A stretch of DNA of 64,000 nt, from positions 22,393,807 through 22,457,806 of the forward strand of contig OY783206.1 in assembly GCA_963678705.1 (NCBI GenBank). Direction: 5' to 3'. The translations under genes were made by a program, and so were the position numbers. Under the pieces are notes generated by a model, which was not told the DNA's origin, ran no database searches, and was given only the letters and a program-made list of their open reading frames with translations. How positions within the stretch are numbered: position 1 is the stretch's first letter; each line of letters opens with the position of its first letter. This document shows positions 24,040 through 34,473 of this stretch, piece by piece. The stretch is from Panorpa germanica (Eukaryota > Arthropoda > Insecta > Mecoptera > Panorpidae).

Positions 24040-24852
24040 TCCTATATTATAATGTTCCAACTGAATGTTTATATTCTTATATGTTTATATTCTTATATTC
24101 TTATATTCTTATATGTTTGGTACTGAATTTTGTATGGCAGCGGGAAAACGGCTCCATCAATGTTTTTGAAAATTTCCTATTTCGTAGAGAAAAAAATTCT
24201 AAGACTTTTGGCGTCCCCGGATTTTTCCCTGAATTTCCTGGAAACCCGTAATTTTGAAAAATCTGGAAAAAAAGTGAGCCCTTTTTTGCTGTAATACTTT
24301 TAATTCGTAAAAGATAGAAAGTTGAAATTTTGCATGTGTATTAAGTTATTTAATGCTGACATTTCTCAAAAATTAGAAATTCAAAAATTGAAAAAGGGGG
24401 GGTTGAAGAAATTCGGGGGCCCGGTAGGGATCTTTGGAGAAAGTTCATATTCTGGATTATTGAATAATTAAGTATAGTATTAATAAAAAAAAATTCAAAA
24501 TTTCAAAATTTTATTTGGGGGCACGGGGGGCAGTATTTGCCGAGAGTAAAAATTGTGCTAGAAAATTGAAATTTTATATGTAGGCTAACCTTGGTAACTT
24601 ATTTACGAATCGAAAAAAAAAATCCCAAATTTTGAAAAAAAGTTGGTCAAATAACGCATAAATTGAAAATATTTTTTATTTTGTTAAAAAAAATATATTT
24701 TTTAGTCTATTTATATGTGTGGCGAGTTTATTTATTATTTCAATTTAAAAATAGAATTAAATATGAAATGTAATTACGAATTACGAGTATTTTATTGGAT
24801 TCAAATCATACACGACAAAAGGACGTCGCATTGCGACGGGGGTAAACTCTAG
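24040..24852 (+). mobile_element. Non-autonomous Helitron, most complete copy
   Basis: It starts TCCTATATTATAATGTTCC after an A at 24039. It ends with the hairpin ACGTCGC-ATT-GCGACG, then GGGGTAAACT and CTAG at 24849-24852. The 813-bp body is non-coding. A local TATTCTTATA-type reiteration lies at 24068-24118. A second, shorter copy follows three bases later. This copy can serve as family reference. Confidence 0.8.
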
Positions 24853-24855
24853 GGA

Positions 24856-25168
24856 TCTTATATTCTTATATGTTTGGTAGTAAATTTTGTATGGCAGCGT
24901 GAAAACGGCTTTGTCAATGTTTTTGAAAATTGCCTGTTTCGTAGAGAAATTTTTTTAAAACTTTTGGCGTCCCCGGATTTATTAATTTAATTAAGAAAAA
25001 ATTTATTTCCTTAGTCAGTTTGTATGAAAAATTAATTGTTATAATATGTAAAATTAATATAGGACGAATTTATTTATTATTTCAGTTTAAAAATAGAATT
25101 AAATTTTGACATGAAATTCAAGCCACACACAAAAAACAGACGTCGCTTGCGACGGGGGTAAAAGCTAG
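24856..25168 (+). mobile_element. Internally deleted Helitron, head-to-tail with previous copy
   Basis: It starts TCTTATATTCTTATATG after an A. It keeps about 110 bp of the 5' region, skips the middle and ends with CGTCGC-TT-GCGACG, GGGGTAAAAG and CTAG at 25165-25168, then T. The joined block sits exactly where the sister MITE at 9.5 kb has an uninterrupted A-T. Confidence 0.75.
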
Positions 25169-25597
25169 TATAACTAAAAAGCACTAACTCACTTATTTTT
25201 TTATAATGTATACAGAAACGAATAAGATAAGATAAGATAAAAAAAATATCGTATTATAGGTTTAGACCGCTCTTATAACCTCTTTTAAGTATAAGTCGCC
25301 GCCGAACTCTCGTGATTTGGACTATAGTGATAATTTAATTTAATTTTAATAAATTATAAGTGACGTTTACCATCAAAATAGAAACATGGCCACCAGTCAA
25401 TCTCAATCATGAAGCAAAATATTTGGGAACATACCTGGAAAGGCTTTTCACATGGTTGCAACATATACCTACGAAGTGTAATACCTTGGAACTATAACTA
25501 CGTCAACTATACTGGCTATTGAATAAGAACTCTCAATTATACATAGAAAATGAACCAATATTGGCTTATGGTGTTCATCGTCATCAGCTTCCAATCT

Positions 25598-26270
25598 AAG
25601 GCCTGTCTCAGTATGGCACCGTATTTAAGCGAATTTATGCCGGACGTATTCGGGCTACTACGCTTTACCTATCCGAACCATGTAAATGTAATGAGATCGC
25701 TCTGGAGCTCAGACTGCACGCTACAAAGCAGTCCGAATACGGGCGGCACTACCTCGCACATTAGAACCGAATAAAGGCGAATTTTATCCAAGCGTTACCA
25801 CTACTACTACGATATCCTATCCGAACCTTTGTAAATGCAAACAGCCGCGTCAGACTGGAGGGGATACCTAACATCGCTTGTTCTTTCGCTGCAATACGCT
25901 TCAAATGAAATCTATCGGCGACATGGGTATGTTCTGCATGCAGTTTATGTTTGTATTTCAGTGAATCATGGACACGGATACCGATACCAATACGATAGAA
26001 CTAAATTTAAATTCACGCCCACCAGAACTCAGATATATAATAAATGCTAAAGTCCCTTTAATACCAGTAGTGTATCGATAAAAATTAAAGTTAAAGTTTG
26101 CTCTCATGATAAATTATATAAATGCTAAAGAACTCCAATACACCCCCTAATACACGACTGCAGACATCTGTGACACACATAGGCGGTTTGCTTTGTAGCT
26201 CATCCAATCCGCCGATTTACGACCGAATACGCTGTCGCTTAAATACGGTCCCATACTGAGACAGGCCTTA
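25598..26270. mobile_element. PIF/Harbinger-like MITE
   Basis: The ends GGCCTGTCTCAGTATGG and the inverse of CCATACTGAGACAGGCC are near-perfect inverted repeats that continue through 'ACCGTATTTAAGCGA'. GGCC-type ends beside TAA on the left and TTA on the right fit the 3-bp TWA target of PIF/Harbinger, though the two flanks are not identical. It splits the jockey remnant. A decayed relative lies at 57712-58452. Confidence 0.65.
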
Positions 26271-26311
26271 AACATTACGCATGATTGTAGATGCACCGTG
26301 GTATAGATATT

Positions 26312-26563
26312 GTGGTATAGTGGATAGTTGCACCACCGTACATTTCACAACATTCCTTTTGACCATCTGAGGTTCAAATCAGGTTCACATCTTATGTTAG
26401 GTTTGAGTTAAAATAAGACGAGGATCATGGATTTCATTTAGGATGAGGCGAGGGTCACATAATAACGTTTAGGATGAGACGAGGTTCACTTTACTATTTA
26501 TAGAATGGAAAGAGGGGGCAAAGATCCATTTAAGGATCAGGATAGGTCTAATATTTGGCTCGG
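26312..26563 (+). mobile_element. tRNA-derived SINE inside the jockey remnant
   Basis: The insert begins GTGGTATAGTGGATAGTTG (A-box-like), has GGTTCAAATCAGG (B-box-like) near 26370 and carries GATATT on both sides (26306-26311 and 26564-26569). Its body repeats 'AGGATGAG.CGAGG.TCAC' twice. It interrupts the jockey coding order, so it is a separate insertion. Confidence 0.55.
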
Positions 26564-26761
26564 GATATTACAAACGAAAGACTGCACCACGATACCTACA
26601 GTGAGACAAGAAATTAAAACTCGAACGGTGAAATATAAAGATCGAGTTGTGAACCATCCAAATACACTAATGGTAGACAGGACTACTTTCAGCAGACTGA
26701 AGAGGGTTTAATTAAATGAAACGGTTGTGCCACTACCGTGCAAGTTGAATTTTATTGTAGA

Positions 26762-27104
26762 CTAGCTGTCCCGGCCACGCGTTGCTGTGCCTAACGTTTT
26801 TGTCATATTACATTACATAGCGCCATCTATTGAATATTTACTCAATCTAGTCAACAGAATATTTACTCAATCTAGTCAACAGATGTCGCCATCTTTTAAA
26901 ATCGTTTGGAGCTAACAGATAATTAATTAATTTGCAATAAGATAATATTGCAATCATAAATTGAGATGTAAGCTATCCTATCTTTCCAGTTGGATAAAAC
27001 TGCACACGGTGTACAAATTTGATTAAAATCGGTTAAGTAGTTTAGGAGTCCATCGCGGACAAACTCGGACAAACAACGTGACACGTAATTTATATATATT
27101 AAGA
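26762..27104 (-). mobile_element. Second non-autonomous Helitron family, complete
   Basis: On the minus strand it starts TCTTAATATATATAAATTAC at 27104 after an A. It ends GGGACAGCTAG at 26762 before a T, with a GC-rich imperfect hairpin 10-30 bases inside the end. It is 343 bp, non-coding, with no inverted ends or target duplication. Both termini are typical of widespread insect Helitrons. Confidence 0.8.
26833..26882. repeat. 25-bp perfect tandem duplication
   Basis: Bases 26833-26857 are repeated exactly at 26858-26882 inside the Helitron, a small slippage duplication. Confidence 0.85.
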
Positions 27105-27758
27105 TAAGAAAAGTTACGTAATGTTCAACGTACGTATAACGTTCTATGCCTAGCAACTCGTTTAGTATAATAAATACACACATATTAATTACAACTGTGT
27201 TAAAGCAGTTTGAAACATAAAAAAAAAATTAAATTTTTTTTGTAGTTCCCTCGTTCGATGGCTCCTGCCATATAATTATCAGAGTAGAATAGTAGTGTTA
27301 GAAAGAGATAGTAGATTGAAAGACAAAGAAAGAATGAAAGAGGAATACAAAAGTAATTAATTACTTCAATATATAAATATAAATAAGTCATAAGCTGGTA
27401 TTAAGTTTAATTTGAAGTTGAGAGCTATACCAACGAAAAAAAAAAAAATTAAATACAAATCATAAAAAATATTTAATTATATATTGTGTTAGATTTTGTT
27501 TAGAGAAATTAACAAATTATGACGTGCGTGCATTCGTGTGTGCGTGTGCGAGTGCGTGGATGTGTAGGATTGGTCAATAGATGGCTCTGTCTTCAGGCAA
27601 ACGTCCACAGGTTCGCATCAATTTCTTTATTTTAATGTTTTTGCTATTTGGCACTACATTCTTGTGCCTTAACTCATTTATTTACATATCATTGTGCTTA
27701 ATTCAATTTTGATTCTTATTAAATCTAAACTTATCCTTCCAAAAGAAGAAAAAAAATA
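27105..27758. other. Gene-free stretch
   Basis: There is a GT-rich patch at 27523-27562. Otherwise it is AT-rich with no recognised element. Confidence 0.4.
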
Positions 27759-28418
27759 TCCTTCATACGTTATAATGTTCCAAGTGTATATTTATATGTT
27801 TGTTTGTTGCTAAAATTCGTATGGTAGAATGAAAACGGCTGCGTCAATGTTTTTGAAATATTGCTATTTCGTAGAGAAAGAAATTCTAAGACTTTTGACG
27901 TCGACAAATTTTCTCCTGAATTTCCTAGAAACCCGTAATTTTGGAAAAACTAAAAATTTTTTTTTTACTTTTTGCTCTATAACTTTTAATTCATAAAAGA
28001 TAGAAAGTTGAAATTTGGTATGTGTATTACGGTATTCAATTCTAACATTTTTTGAAATTTAGAAATTGAAAAATTGGAAATGGACGTTGAGAAAATTAGA
28101 GTTTTTGCCGAGAGTAAAGTTGCGCTAGAAAGTTGAAATTTTATATATGGGCTAACTTTGGTACCTGATTTACGAATCAAAAAAAAAAAAATCACAAATT
28201 TTGTAAAAAAGTTGGTCAAATAAGGAATAATTGAAAATATTTTATATTTTGTTGAAAAAAAAAAGATAATTTATGTGAAAATTTATTTTATTATTGAGCG
28301 AGTTTATTATTTCAATTTAAAAATAGAGTTAAATATGAAATGTAATTACGAATTATTTTATTGGATTCAAATCATACACGCCAAAAAGACGTCGCTTTGC
28401 GACGGGGGTGAACTATAG
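27759..28418 (+). mobile_element. Non-autonomous Helitron (TCCT...CTAG family)
   Basis: It starts TCCTTCATACGTTATAATG after A and ends with GACGTCGC-TT-TGCGACG, GGGGTGAA and CTATAG at 28413-28418, then T. It is 660 bp and shorter than the 24-kb copy through a central deletion. Confidence 0.75.
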
Positions 28419-28424
28419 TGTAAA

Positions 28425-28480
28425 AATAAAAACAAAACTGTAACTGCTACTGCTTTGCTCTTCCTGCTACTCTCCCTCCT
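28425..28480 (-). repeat. Inverse copy of the 10.02-10.08 kb segment
   Basis: 'AACTGCTACTGCTTTGCTC' and 'CTGCTACTCTCCCTCCTG' are the reverse complement of the end of the polypurine segment near 10018-10075. In both places it lies immediately beside a Helitron. Confidence 0.6.
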
Positions 28481-28730
28481 GTTTTTACTACGTAGTACAA
28501 TTGTAAGTACGATCAAAGGAGAGTAATAGGTATTTCTATTTAGAGGACCTTACTGATTCCATTTGTTAAGCTAAGCCAACCTTTTATAAAAAGGATTGCA
28601 AGTAATGCAATAAATATTTATAGCTGATCATAAATTGTAAATTAGGTAGTATTGTCACAGTTGTAGGAGTACCTGATATCTATGTGGTGCCAGGTAGTTT
28701 AATTCCATTCGTTAACAATATCTGAAACCA

Positions 28731-28799
28731 AAAAATTTAACTCTGGTCCAAGGGTCGAACTCGAAGACACAACAGTCAGCATCAGCCCTGCGTCGTCGG
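28731..28799 (-). mobile_element. tRNA-derived SINE-like segment, second copy
   Basis: It shares 'AACTCTGGTCC' and 'TCGAACTCGAAGACACA.CAGTC' with 17801-17892. The rest of the element is too diverged to bound. Confidence 0.45.
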
Positions 28800-28984
28800 T
28801 ATTATAGAATAAAAAGTGTAAGAGAGAGAAGCGGAACAGAAGGGATGGAAAAGAAAAGACAACTACGAGATCGCCATCAAAGAACTGAAGACAAATATGT
28901 ACCGATTCCGACTCCAATATGAACCACTTACAATAGAGAAATTAAAGGGCTTATTTTGTAGCTTTATCTCTGACGTCATGCATC

Positions 28985-29140
28985 ATTAATTGAACTGGTG
29001 TCCGTTAATATTGAAAAACAAAATTGTAGTCAAATGCAACTTAAAGTTAAGTTTTTATTTGAAAATGTCCTATTCACGGCGGATGACATTAGAGAAAAAT
29101 TTACAAAATAAGTCTTAAACTTCTGTTAACTTCACTAAAA
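28985..29140 (+). repeat. Dispersed repeat shared with 63.2 kb
   Basis: 'AATTGTAGT.AAATGCAACTT', 'TTTTTATTTG' and 'TTACAAAATAAGTC.TTAAC' also occur in the same order at 63225-63395. Confidence 0.55.
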
Positions 29141-29460
29141 TATTTAAATATAAATAAAATAATAATGAACTAAGGTGTAGAGTGTAAGGATGGACATGAG
29201 ATTAAATATTTCTTTATTTTTACAGTGCTTTTGTTAAAATTGTTTAACTTATTGAGACAAAAATTCATCTTTGCCAGTTCTAAATTTTAAGATACATTTG
29301 TCTATTAAATTTGTATTAAAATTAAGAATATTTTTAACAGTGAAAAAGAAAGTAAATTGCAAAGTTTTGTCCTTTAATTATCCTGGTTCTTTAAGCGACT
29401 AATTCAATTGTTTCTATCTCCAATAATATTGCGAATATTTAAAACAAATCACATTTGAGA

Positions 29461-29527
29461 TCCTGATAGTTAACTTTATCAGTACATGTAACAATGTTAC
29501 ATGTACTGATAAAGTTAACTATCAGGA
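29461..29527. repeat. Perfect 32-bp inverted repeat
   Basis: Arms 29461-29492 and 29496-29527 are exact reverse complements around AAT. The sister repeat at 59290 has only the left arm, so the second arm is a local palindromic duplication. Confidence 0.9.
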
Positions 29528-29530
29528 TGT

Positions 29531-29559
29531 AAATGTATGTTACATTGTAACATACATTT
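29531..29559. repeat. Perfect 13-bp inverted repeat
   Basis: AAATGTATGTTAC and its reverse complement flank ATT, immediately next to the 32-bp palindrome. Confidence 0.85.
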
Positions 29560-29623
29560 CTAGAATTTAAGATATTGTTCACAACCCAAATTAAAGTGCC
29601 ATCCTATGAGAAAAATGAGATCT

Positions 29624-30090
29624 AGGGGAGTATTTTGAAAGGAATGGAATGGCGATCGAGGAGGCAGAGAGGAGAAGAGAAGGAGAGAAGAAATAGTAAA
29701 GTAAGAGAGTCAAGAGGAAATAGTAAAGATAGAGCGTTTATGCCTGTAATAGACATAAGTGGAGAAGTGAAAACGAAGAGAGAAGGCAGAAAGGATAGTG
29801 AAAAGATAATAGAGGGTTTGTCGGGAGGAGACAAGGAAGGCAAGAAGTGATAGATGAAGATACAGGCAATAAGGAAGGAGAAGCAGGAAACAATGTAAAT
29901 AAAGGAGGAGTAGGGGACATGAAGAGAGAGGATCAAGAAAAGAAGAAACAGAAAGTACTATTCGAAGTAGTAATAGTCTAGAATAGTTTAAGTTTAGTTT
30001 TAAGTTTGAATTTATATGAAATGCATTAAGAAATATAATAATGTAGGTTGTAAGCCGAAAAGCACACAATTAATATAATAAAAAAAAATG
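29624..30090 (+). repeat. Polypurine tract ending in an A-rich tail
   Basis: The plus strand is about 80% purine to 29955. 'GTAAGCCGAAAAGC' and an A-rich tail follow near 30080. The shape suggests the 3' end of a retroelement, but no coding match supports this; the open frames are Arg/Lys/Glu-rich low complexity. Confidence 0.35.
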
Positions 30091-31956
30091 TATACTGGAC
30101 TATAACAGTTGAATTGAATGGAATCTAAAATAAATTCGCACTGGATAGAATAGAATGTTTTTAATAGAGTACAAATTCATTTGAATTTCTTTCTGTATTT
30201 TTCATTATTATATTATACACGCCCAATGAAATATCTTAGCATTAATTTCTTGAAGGATAAACTTGATAGAACTTTTTAACGGTTTCTCTATGTGTTTGCT
30301 CAATTAAAATGACGTCATAATAGTCACAGGTACAGGTAAGTATGATAATTAATTATATTTTATGATTATACAAATATTAAGACTTAATTGACTGTGATTA
30401 ACAGTCTTTCCAACGAGTCATTGTAATAAATTATCTTAAAAAATGAACTGGACAGTGGTCCGGAGGACTGGACACCGTTCGCTGTGCTCTACAGGCGTGG
30501 ATCAACTTGTTTAATGGGTTATGGGCCTCCAGTCTCCAGTATTACGAGAACAATATCCACTGAGATGACCAGGCTGGATGACTCGCGATACCGACGGCGA
30601 TTCGACAAAATGGGATGAGACGGTACAGAAGTGACATCTGTGATTTTGAAATAATGTTTAGTCATTACTTTTATTAACAAAAATCATAACAACTAACTAA
30701 ATATATAATTATATGTATTTGTTGTTGATTTAAGAAAATTATGTTTTATGTTAAAAAAGTTATTAGAATTATAATTAGTGTCTTAAATTGACCTCGTTGT
30801 CTTTAGAAAATAATTGTATGATTAATTTAAATCTTTCTTGATAAGATATTGCATCTATGAGGTGTACAGATGCACTACGCATGCGTCAAAGTCGTACGAT
30901 CGACAGCTCTGTAGCGTGAGCGCTCTTCTTGTGTCTGTAGAATAACGAATTTTTGTATAATTTCATTTGAAACTTGAAACTTTTTATTAAAAACGCGGAT
31001 TTTCAAGCTGTATGGTGAAACTATTGCACGCCACTGAACTATCAGCGACATTATACATTAAATTGTAAACATCCAAAGTCGTTGAGTCCAAAGATGAGTG
31101 GACTGAAGATTAAGCCAGAAGAAAGTTTATAGTTAAACAAATTAGGTTGTAATAAAACAAATATCATTAAGGATGAGTAAAAGCGATATTTGAATAAATA
31201 AATATTTGACTTTTGAAGATCGAGGAAATAAAGCCAATGAAAAGACAGAAGTGGAAGAAGGCGTATTACAAAAGAGTATTAAAAACACAAGAACCCAATG
31301 GAAGGGACATTCAAATTTACAAACTCCATAATATCACTTTAAAAGTACGATAATTACAACTGAAAGTAAACTATACATTTTTAACACTTTGGCCTTCTCG
31401 GAGGGGCCGAATAATTTCACGATTGTTTTATAATTCTTTTTTTTTTATATGTAATGTTGACATTTCTATTATTTTTTTATTATAATTATATTATATTGTT
31501 TGGAATATGTGTGTTTGGTTTATTTTAACATGTAAGTAATATGCCTTAATTTTCCCATATCCAATGTGCATCGCGTAGTGTCGAATTCCGGCATTGTTAT
31601 AACTATGTTTTTATTAATGATTTGGAAATACTTGTACGCTTTATATTGAACGCAAAACTGTCTTAGATCGAACCGCAAGGCGAGGTTGATTAGCCCATAT
31701 GGCCCATCAATAGTTGTATTTAATTATTCTTTTGTTCATTTATAACTTTAGCATTTTATTAGCTGATTTCCTAATTTACAGCTTAAATTTAAATTAGGTG
31801 GCGCTGATTAATAACGGTATAGAATTAATTAAAAGGTTTATTAAACAAGTAGCTTAAATCAGTAAAATAGTTTGACAAAAATTAAAATAAAAGATAATGT
31901 TTAAATGAAAAGAACTCCTTCAGCGAACAGGGGGGTGGGAGGGTTGGCACGCTAAG
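30091..31956. other. Gene-free stretch
   Basis: 30868-30960 resembles 63505-63620 ('ACTACGCATGCGT.AAAGT'). A GC-richer patch at 30445-30630 does not translate to anything I recognise. Confidence 0.35.
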
Positions 31957-32090
31957 TGGTGGGGTATAAACTAAATAAAAGCAATGACTATAATGTAAAA
32001 CCAATTTCTATAATGTATATAGAAACGAATAAGATAAAATGCCTTATAGTATTATTGATTTAAACCGCTCTTATAACCTTTTTAAATAAA
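31957..32090. mobile_element. TA-type MITE fragment
   Basis: 'GTGGGGTATAAACT', 'TATAATGTATA.AGAAACGAATAAGATAA' and 'ACCGCTCTTATAACCT' match the family at 23973-25324. The outer inverted ends are missing. Confidence 0.6.
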
Positions 32091-32588
32091 TGCAAAAATT
32101 AATTTTTGCAAAATTCTATTAAACACAATGCTTATGAATGGTATTTTGATATTTACTTAGATTTATTGCCAAGTAAACATTTATTTTTAACGGGACTTCT
32201 AATGAATCTATTTTACATCTGCACTAGGAAATTAATTAAAAACAATTTATAAATAAACTTTGTGATTTACAACCCGAAGTTTTTACAATTATTACATGTA
32301 ACTGCCCACTAACTGTCTTCGTAAAGGGTTGTCCATTGTCCTAATTCGTCGCACTATGAGATGCAGTGGCACATTGTCATTTAAAGTCTATATCAGCTAC
32401 CGTTTAGAAGGATTTTATGACTTAATAACTTTAAAAATTAAAATTGCTAAAATTACAATGTTTATGGTATGACTAATTAATATGGTATGACGAATAAATA
32501 TGGTATAACGGAATCTTCAAGTAATCCTATAATTTACAACACCGTTTTAAGAAAATGGTTATTTATTCTTTAAAAAGGTAAGCATTGA
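32091..32588. other. Gene-free stretch
   Basis: AT-rich, nothing recognised. Confidence 0.4.
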
Positions 32589-32983
32589 CATATTTGAATA
32601 TAAAGGGGGATGGTCATTAGAGGACAGGGTGGTCGTAAAAATGAAACCACACGAGTGTCGTAAACACAAACCACTGCATAAAGACTTAAATACCTTTTGA
32701 GACTAAGTGATGAAACACGAAATAGATATACTTTTATCTCTTTCATACCAAACAACCGTTTCTAAAAATATTACTATTTTACACAGATCCGCATTTGGAG
32801 GTGTGGAGGTCCTTAGGGAAACGAATGAGCGGAGGCCTATAATTATTTTCCGAATAAAAGGAATAATTTTTTTTCCATCAAGTCTTTCAAAAATGTATTG
32901 CTTTTGTCTCTATTGTGGGGGCCCCTATCTTGTGGAGGCCCCGAGGCACTAGCCCTGCCTGCCCTCCTTTATATTCGAGCCTG
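32589..32983. mobile_element. Possible hAT-like MITE
   Basis: The left 'GAATATAAAGGGGGATGG' and the inverse of the right 'CAGGCTCGAATATAAAGGAG' pair as inverted ends about 395 bp apart, with G-rich blocks just inside each. The 8-bp flanks do not match, so the class is tentative. Confidence 0.35.
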
Positions 32984-33350
32984 ATTTTACATCATGTTAC
33001 ATGCTTTGACATGAGTATATCTCTGGAGTATAAGTGCACAGTTTGTGTATTTAATTGTTTGTGATTTATTTTGATACAATTTGTGTATAAAACATGCGTT
33101 TCAATAAATCTTCTTCCGATTTGCATCTTCAGGAACTGAAGTTTGTGTTGAGTTAAGAGTCTATATTGTGTGTCTGGTCTAGTCACCAGATACGCGTAAA
33201 GTAAGGTTCCCACTCACTGTTTTCATATTTAATTTACGTTTTTATTAAATTGCTGCGCACGCCTTGTTAATAATATAAATTTTGAAAGTTCTCATATAAA
33301 AATAAGGAATGGAAAGAGCAATTGTGTAAGTAAATTGCAAAATATTAATT
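32984..33350. other. Gene-free stretch
   Basis: 'TTCCCACTCACTG' at 33207 is a lone end of the MITE family at 22402. Nothing else is recognised. Confidence 0.35.
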
Positions 33351-34473
33351 CCTAGTAAACAATTTGGTGAAGTGCCCTATTTAGTCACGTTCGAGTCACT
33401 CGTACAATACTATTCTAACGCTTTACAAGTTCGAAGCAACAATACAGAAACCAATTTTAGTTCAAATTTATACCTACCTGTCAAGATTTTGTGAAATAAA
33501 ATCTGATATATGTAGTCTTAGCAAGTTCGTTAATAGTTCAAAAGTGGTACACAAAAGTCGCTTTTAGTTCAAATTGATTCTCTACCTGTCACAGATTTTG
33601 TGTTAGTTGTTAGAATTTTTTCATAATAATATTCTTTCTTTTTTCAACATCATTCATTAAGTAGCAGTTGTTTCTTTCACACTTGGATATATATTTTTTT
33701 AGTTCATTTTCATTCCAAAGTGAGAGAGAAACGGAGATGCGGTTAGACAAGTAAAATATATTTTTCACCGTTATACTTGTATAGTATTTCGTTCAGTACA
33801 GTATGTTTAAAGTATATGCTATCCTTTTTCAACAAATATTTCTTTAATGCTAATGGGCACACGCTGTCTCCCTCAATCCCCGAATATAATGTGTTTAAAC
33901 AAATATTTTAAGCAGCGAGGGTAAGACAGAGGTTTTAAACCTAACGCAGACCTGCCGATCGTGGATTTTTGAATCACCAAAACAATGTAAAAAACTAATA
34001 TAACGAGTATTGTTGAAGATGAATAGCAGCGAGGGTAAGACAGAGGTTTTAAACCTAACGCAGACCTGCCGATCGTGGATTTTTGAATCACCAAAACAAT
34101 GTAAAAAACTAATATAACGAGTATTGTTGAAGATGAAGATGAATATTCATTAAAAAAATCACGATCCGTACTAAAGATTACATCTATTTATTTTTTCATT
34201 TAAATATTTATATTTTGCAGACTCTAAAACGTAGAATTCCATTAAGTGTTATACCCCTGCCATCCCTGCTAGTGTCAAGTTTATAACTCCGGTCATAAAT
34301 CATAAACCGGAGTTGCTTTTAATTCAGCAGTGAACCGTCGTTGCGATGTCTGTAGCTCATAAAAGGGGCCTTTGCTATGAACGACTGAATAGAAAACGAA
34401 CACGTTCCAGACAAAAAACTCATGATATGTAATAGAAATTAAGTAGAATTTACTCCAAAATGTTTACTGGGTT
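33351..34473. mobile_element. Long member of the CCCAGTAAACATTT family
   Basis: The left part CCTAGTAAACAATTTGGTG, with 'AAGTGCCCTATTTAGTCACG', matches the right arm of 4902-5153 in inverse. The right end 'CCAAAATGTTTACTGGG' matches its left arm. The ends are about 1.1 kb apart, four times the usual length. The interior carries a 114-bp tandem duplication and no coding region. Confidence 0.55.
33911..34138. repeat. 114-bp unit, two tandem copies
   Basis: Bases 33911-34024 and 34025-34138 read as identical apart from the final base. It is either a very recent duplication or an assembly artefact. Confidence 0.85.

Larger units (their letters stand above)
23973..25324. mobile_element. TA-type MITE interrupted by two Helitrons
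   Basis: The ends TAGTTCAAATTACGAGAG and the inverse of CTCGTGATTTGGACTA are imperfect inverted repeats continuing for about 40 bp. Both are flanked by TA (23971-23972 and 25325-25326). This fits a Tc1/mariner-type MITE of about 220 bp. Its centre is split at 24039/25169 by Helitron DNA. Relatives are at 9515-9708 and 31957-32090. Confidence 0.75.
25360..26711 (+). pseudogene. Jockey-type reverse transcriptase C-terminal remnant
   Basis: Three blocks keep the order of the C-terminal end of jockey ORF2. Block 1 (25360-25597) includes TFTIKIETWPPVNLN, AKYLGTYLERLFTW and LYWLLNKNSQLYIEN. Block 2 (26272-26305) reads TLRMIVDAPWY. Block 3 (26567-26711) reads TNERLHHD, then IPTVRQEIKT...HPNTL...RLKRV and a stop. 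Between blocks 1 and 2 sits a PIF-like MITE; between 2 and 3 sits a SINE with a GATATT duplication. Frameshifts and losses make it dead. The conserved KYLG, YWLL and APWY blocks make the family call good. Confidence 0.75.
29200..29610 (+). repeat. Dispersed repeat with palindromic centre
   Basis: 'GCAAAGTTTTGTCC', 'CACATTTGAGATCCTGATAG', 'ATACATTTCTA' and 'ATCCTATGAGAA' recur in order at 59195-59735 and in weaker form at 37405-37640. No termini are clear. Confidence 0.6.

Noticed and set aside
26303..26400. tRNA-like sequence with A and B boxes
   Set aside because: It is flanked by a GATATT duplication inside a jockey remnant and the cloverleaf does not close, so it is a SINE and not a tRNA gene.
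29622..30069. Overlapping open frames of 60-119 codons on both strands
   Set aside because: They result from the polypurine/polypyrimidine composition and show no protein-like motif.
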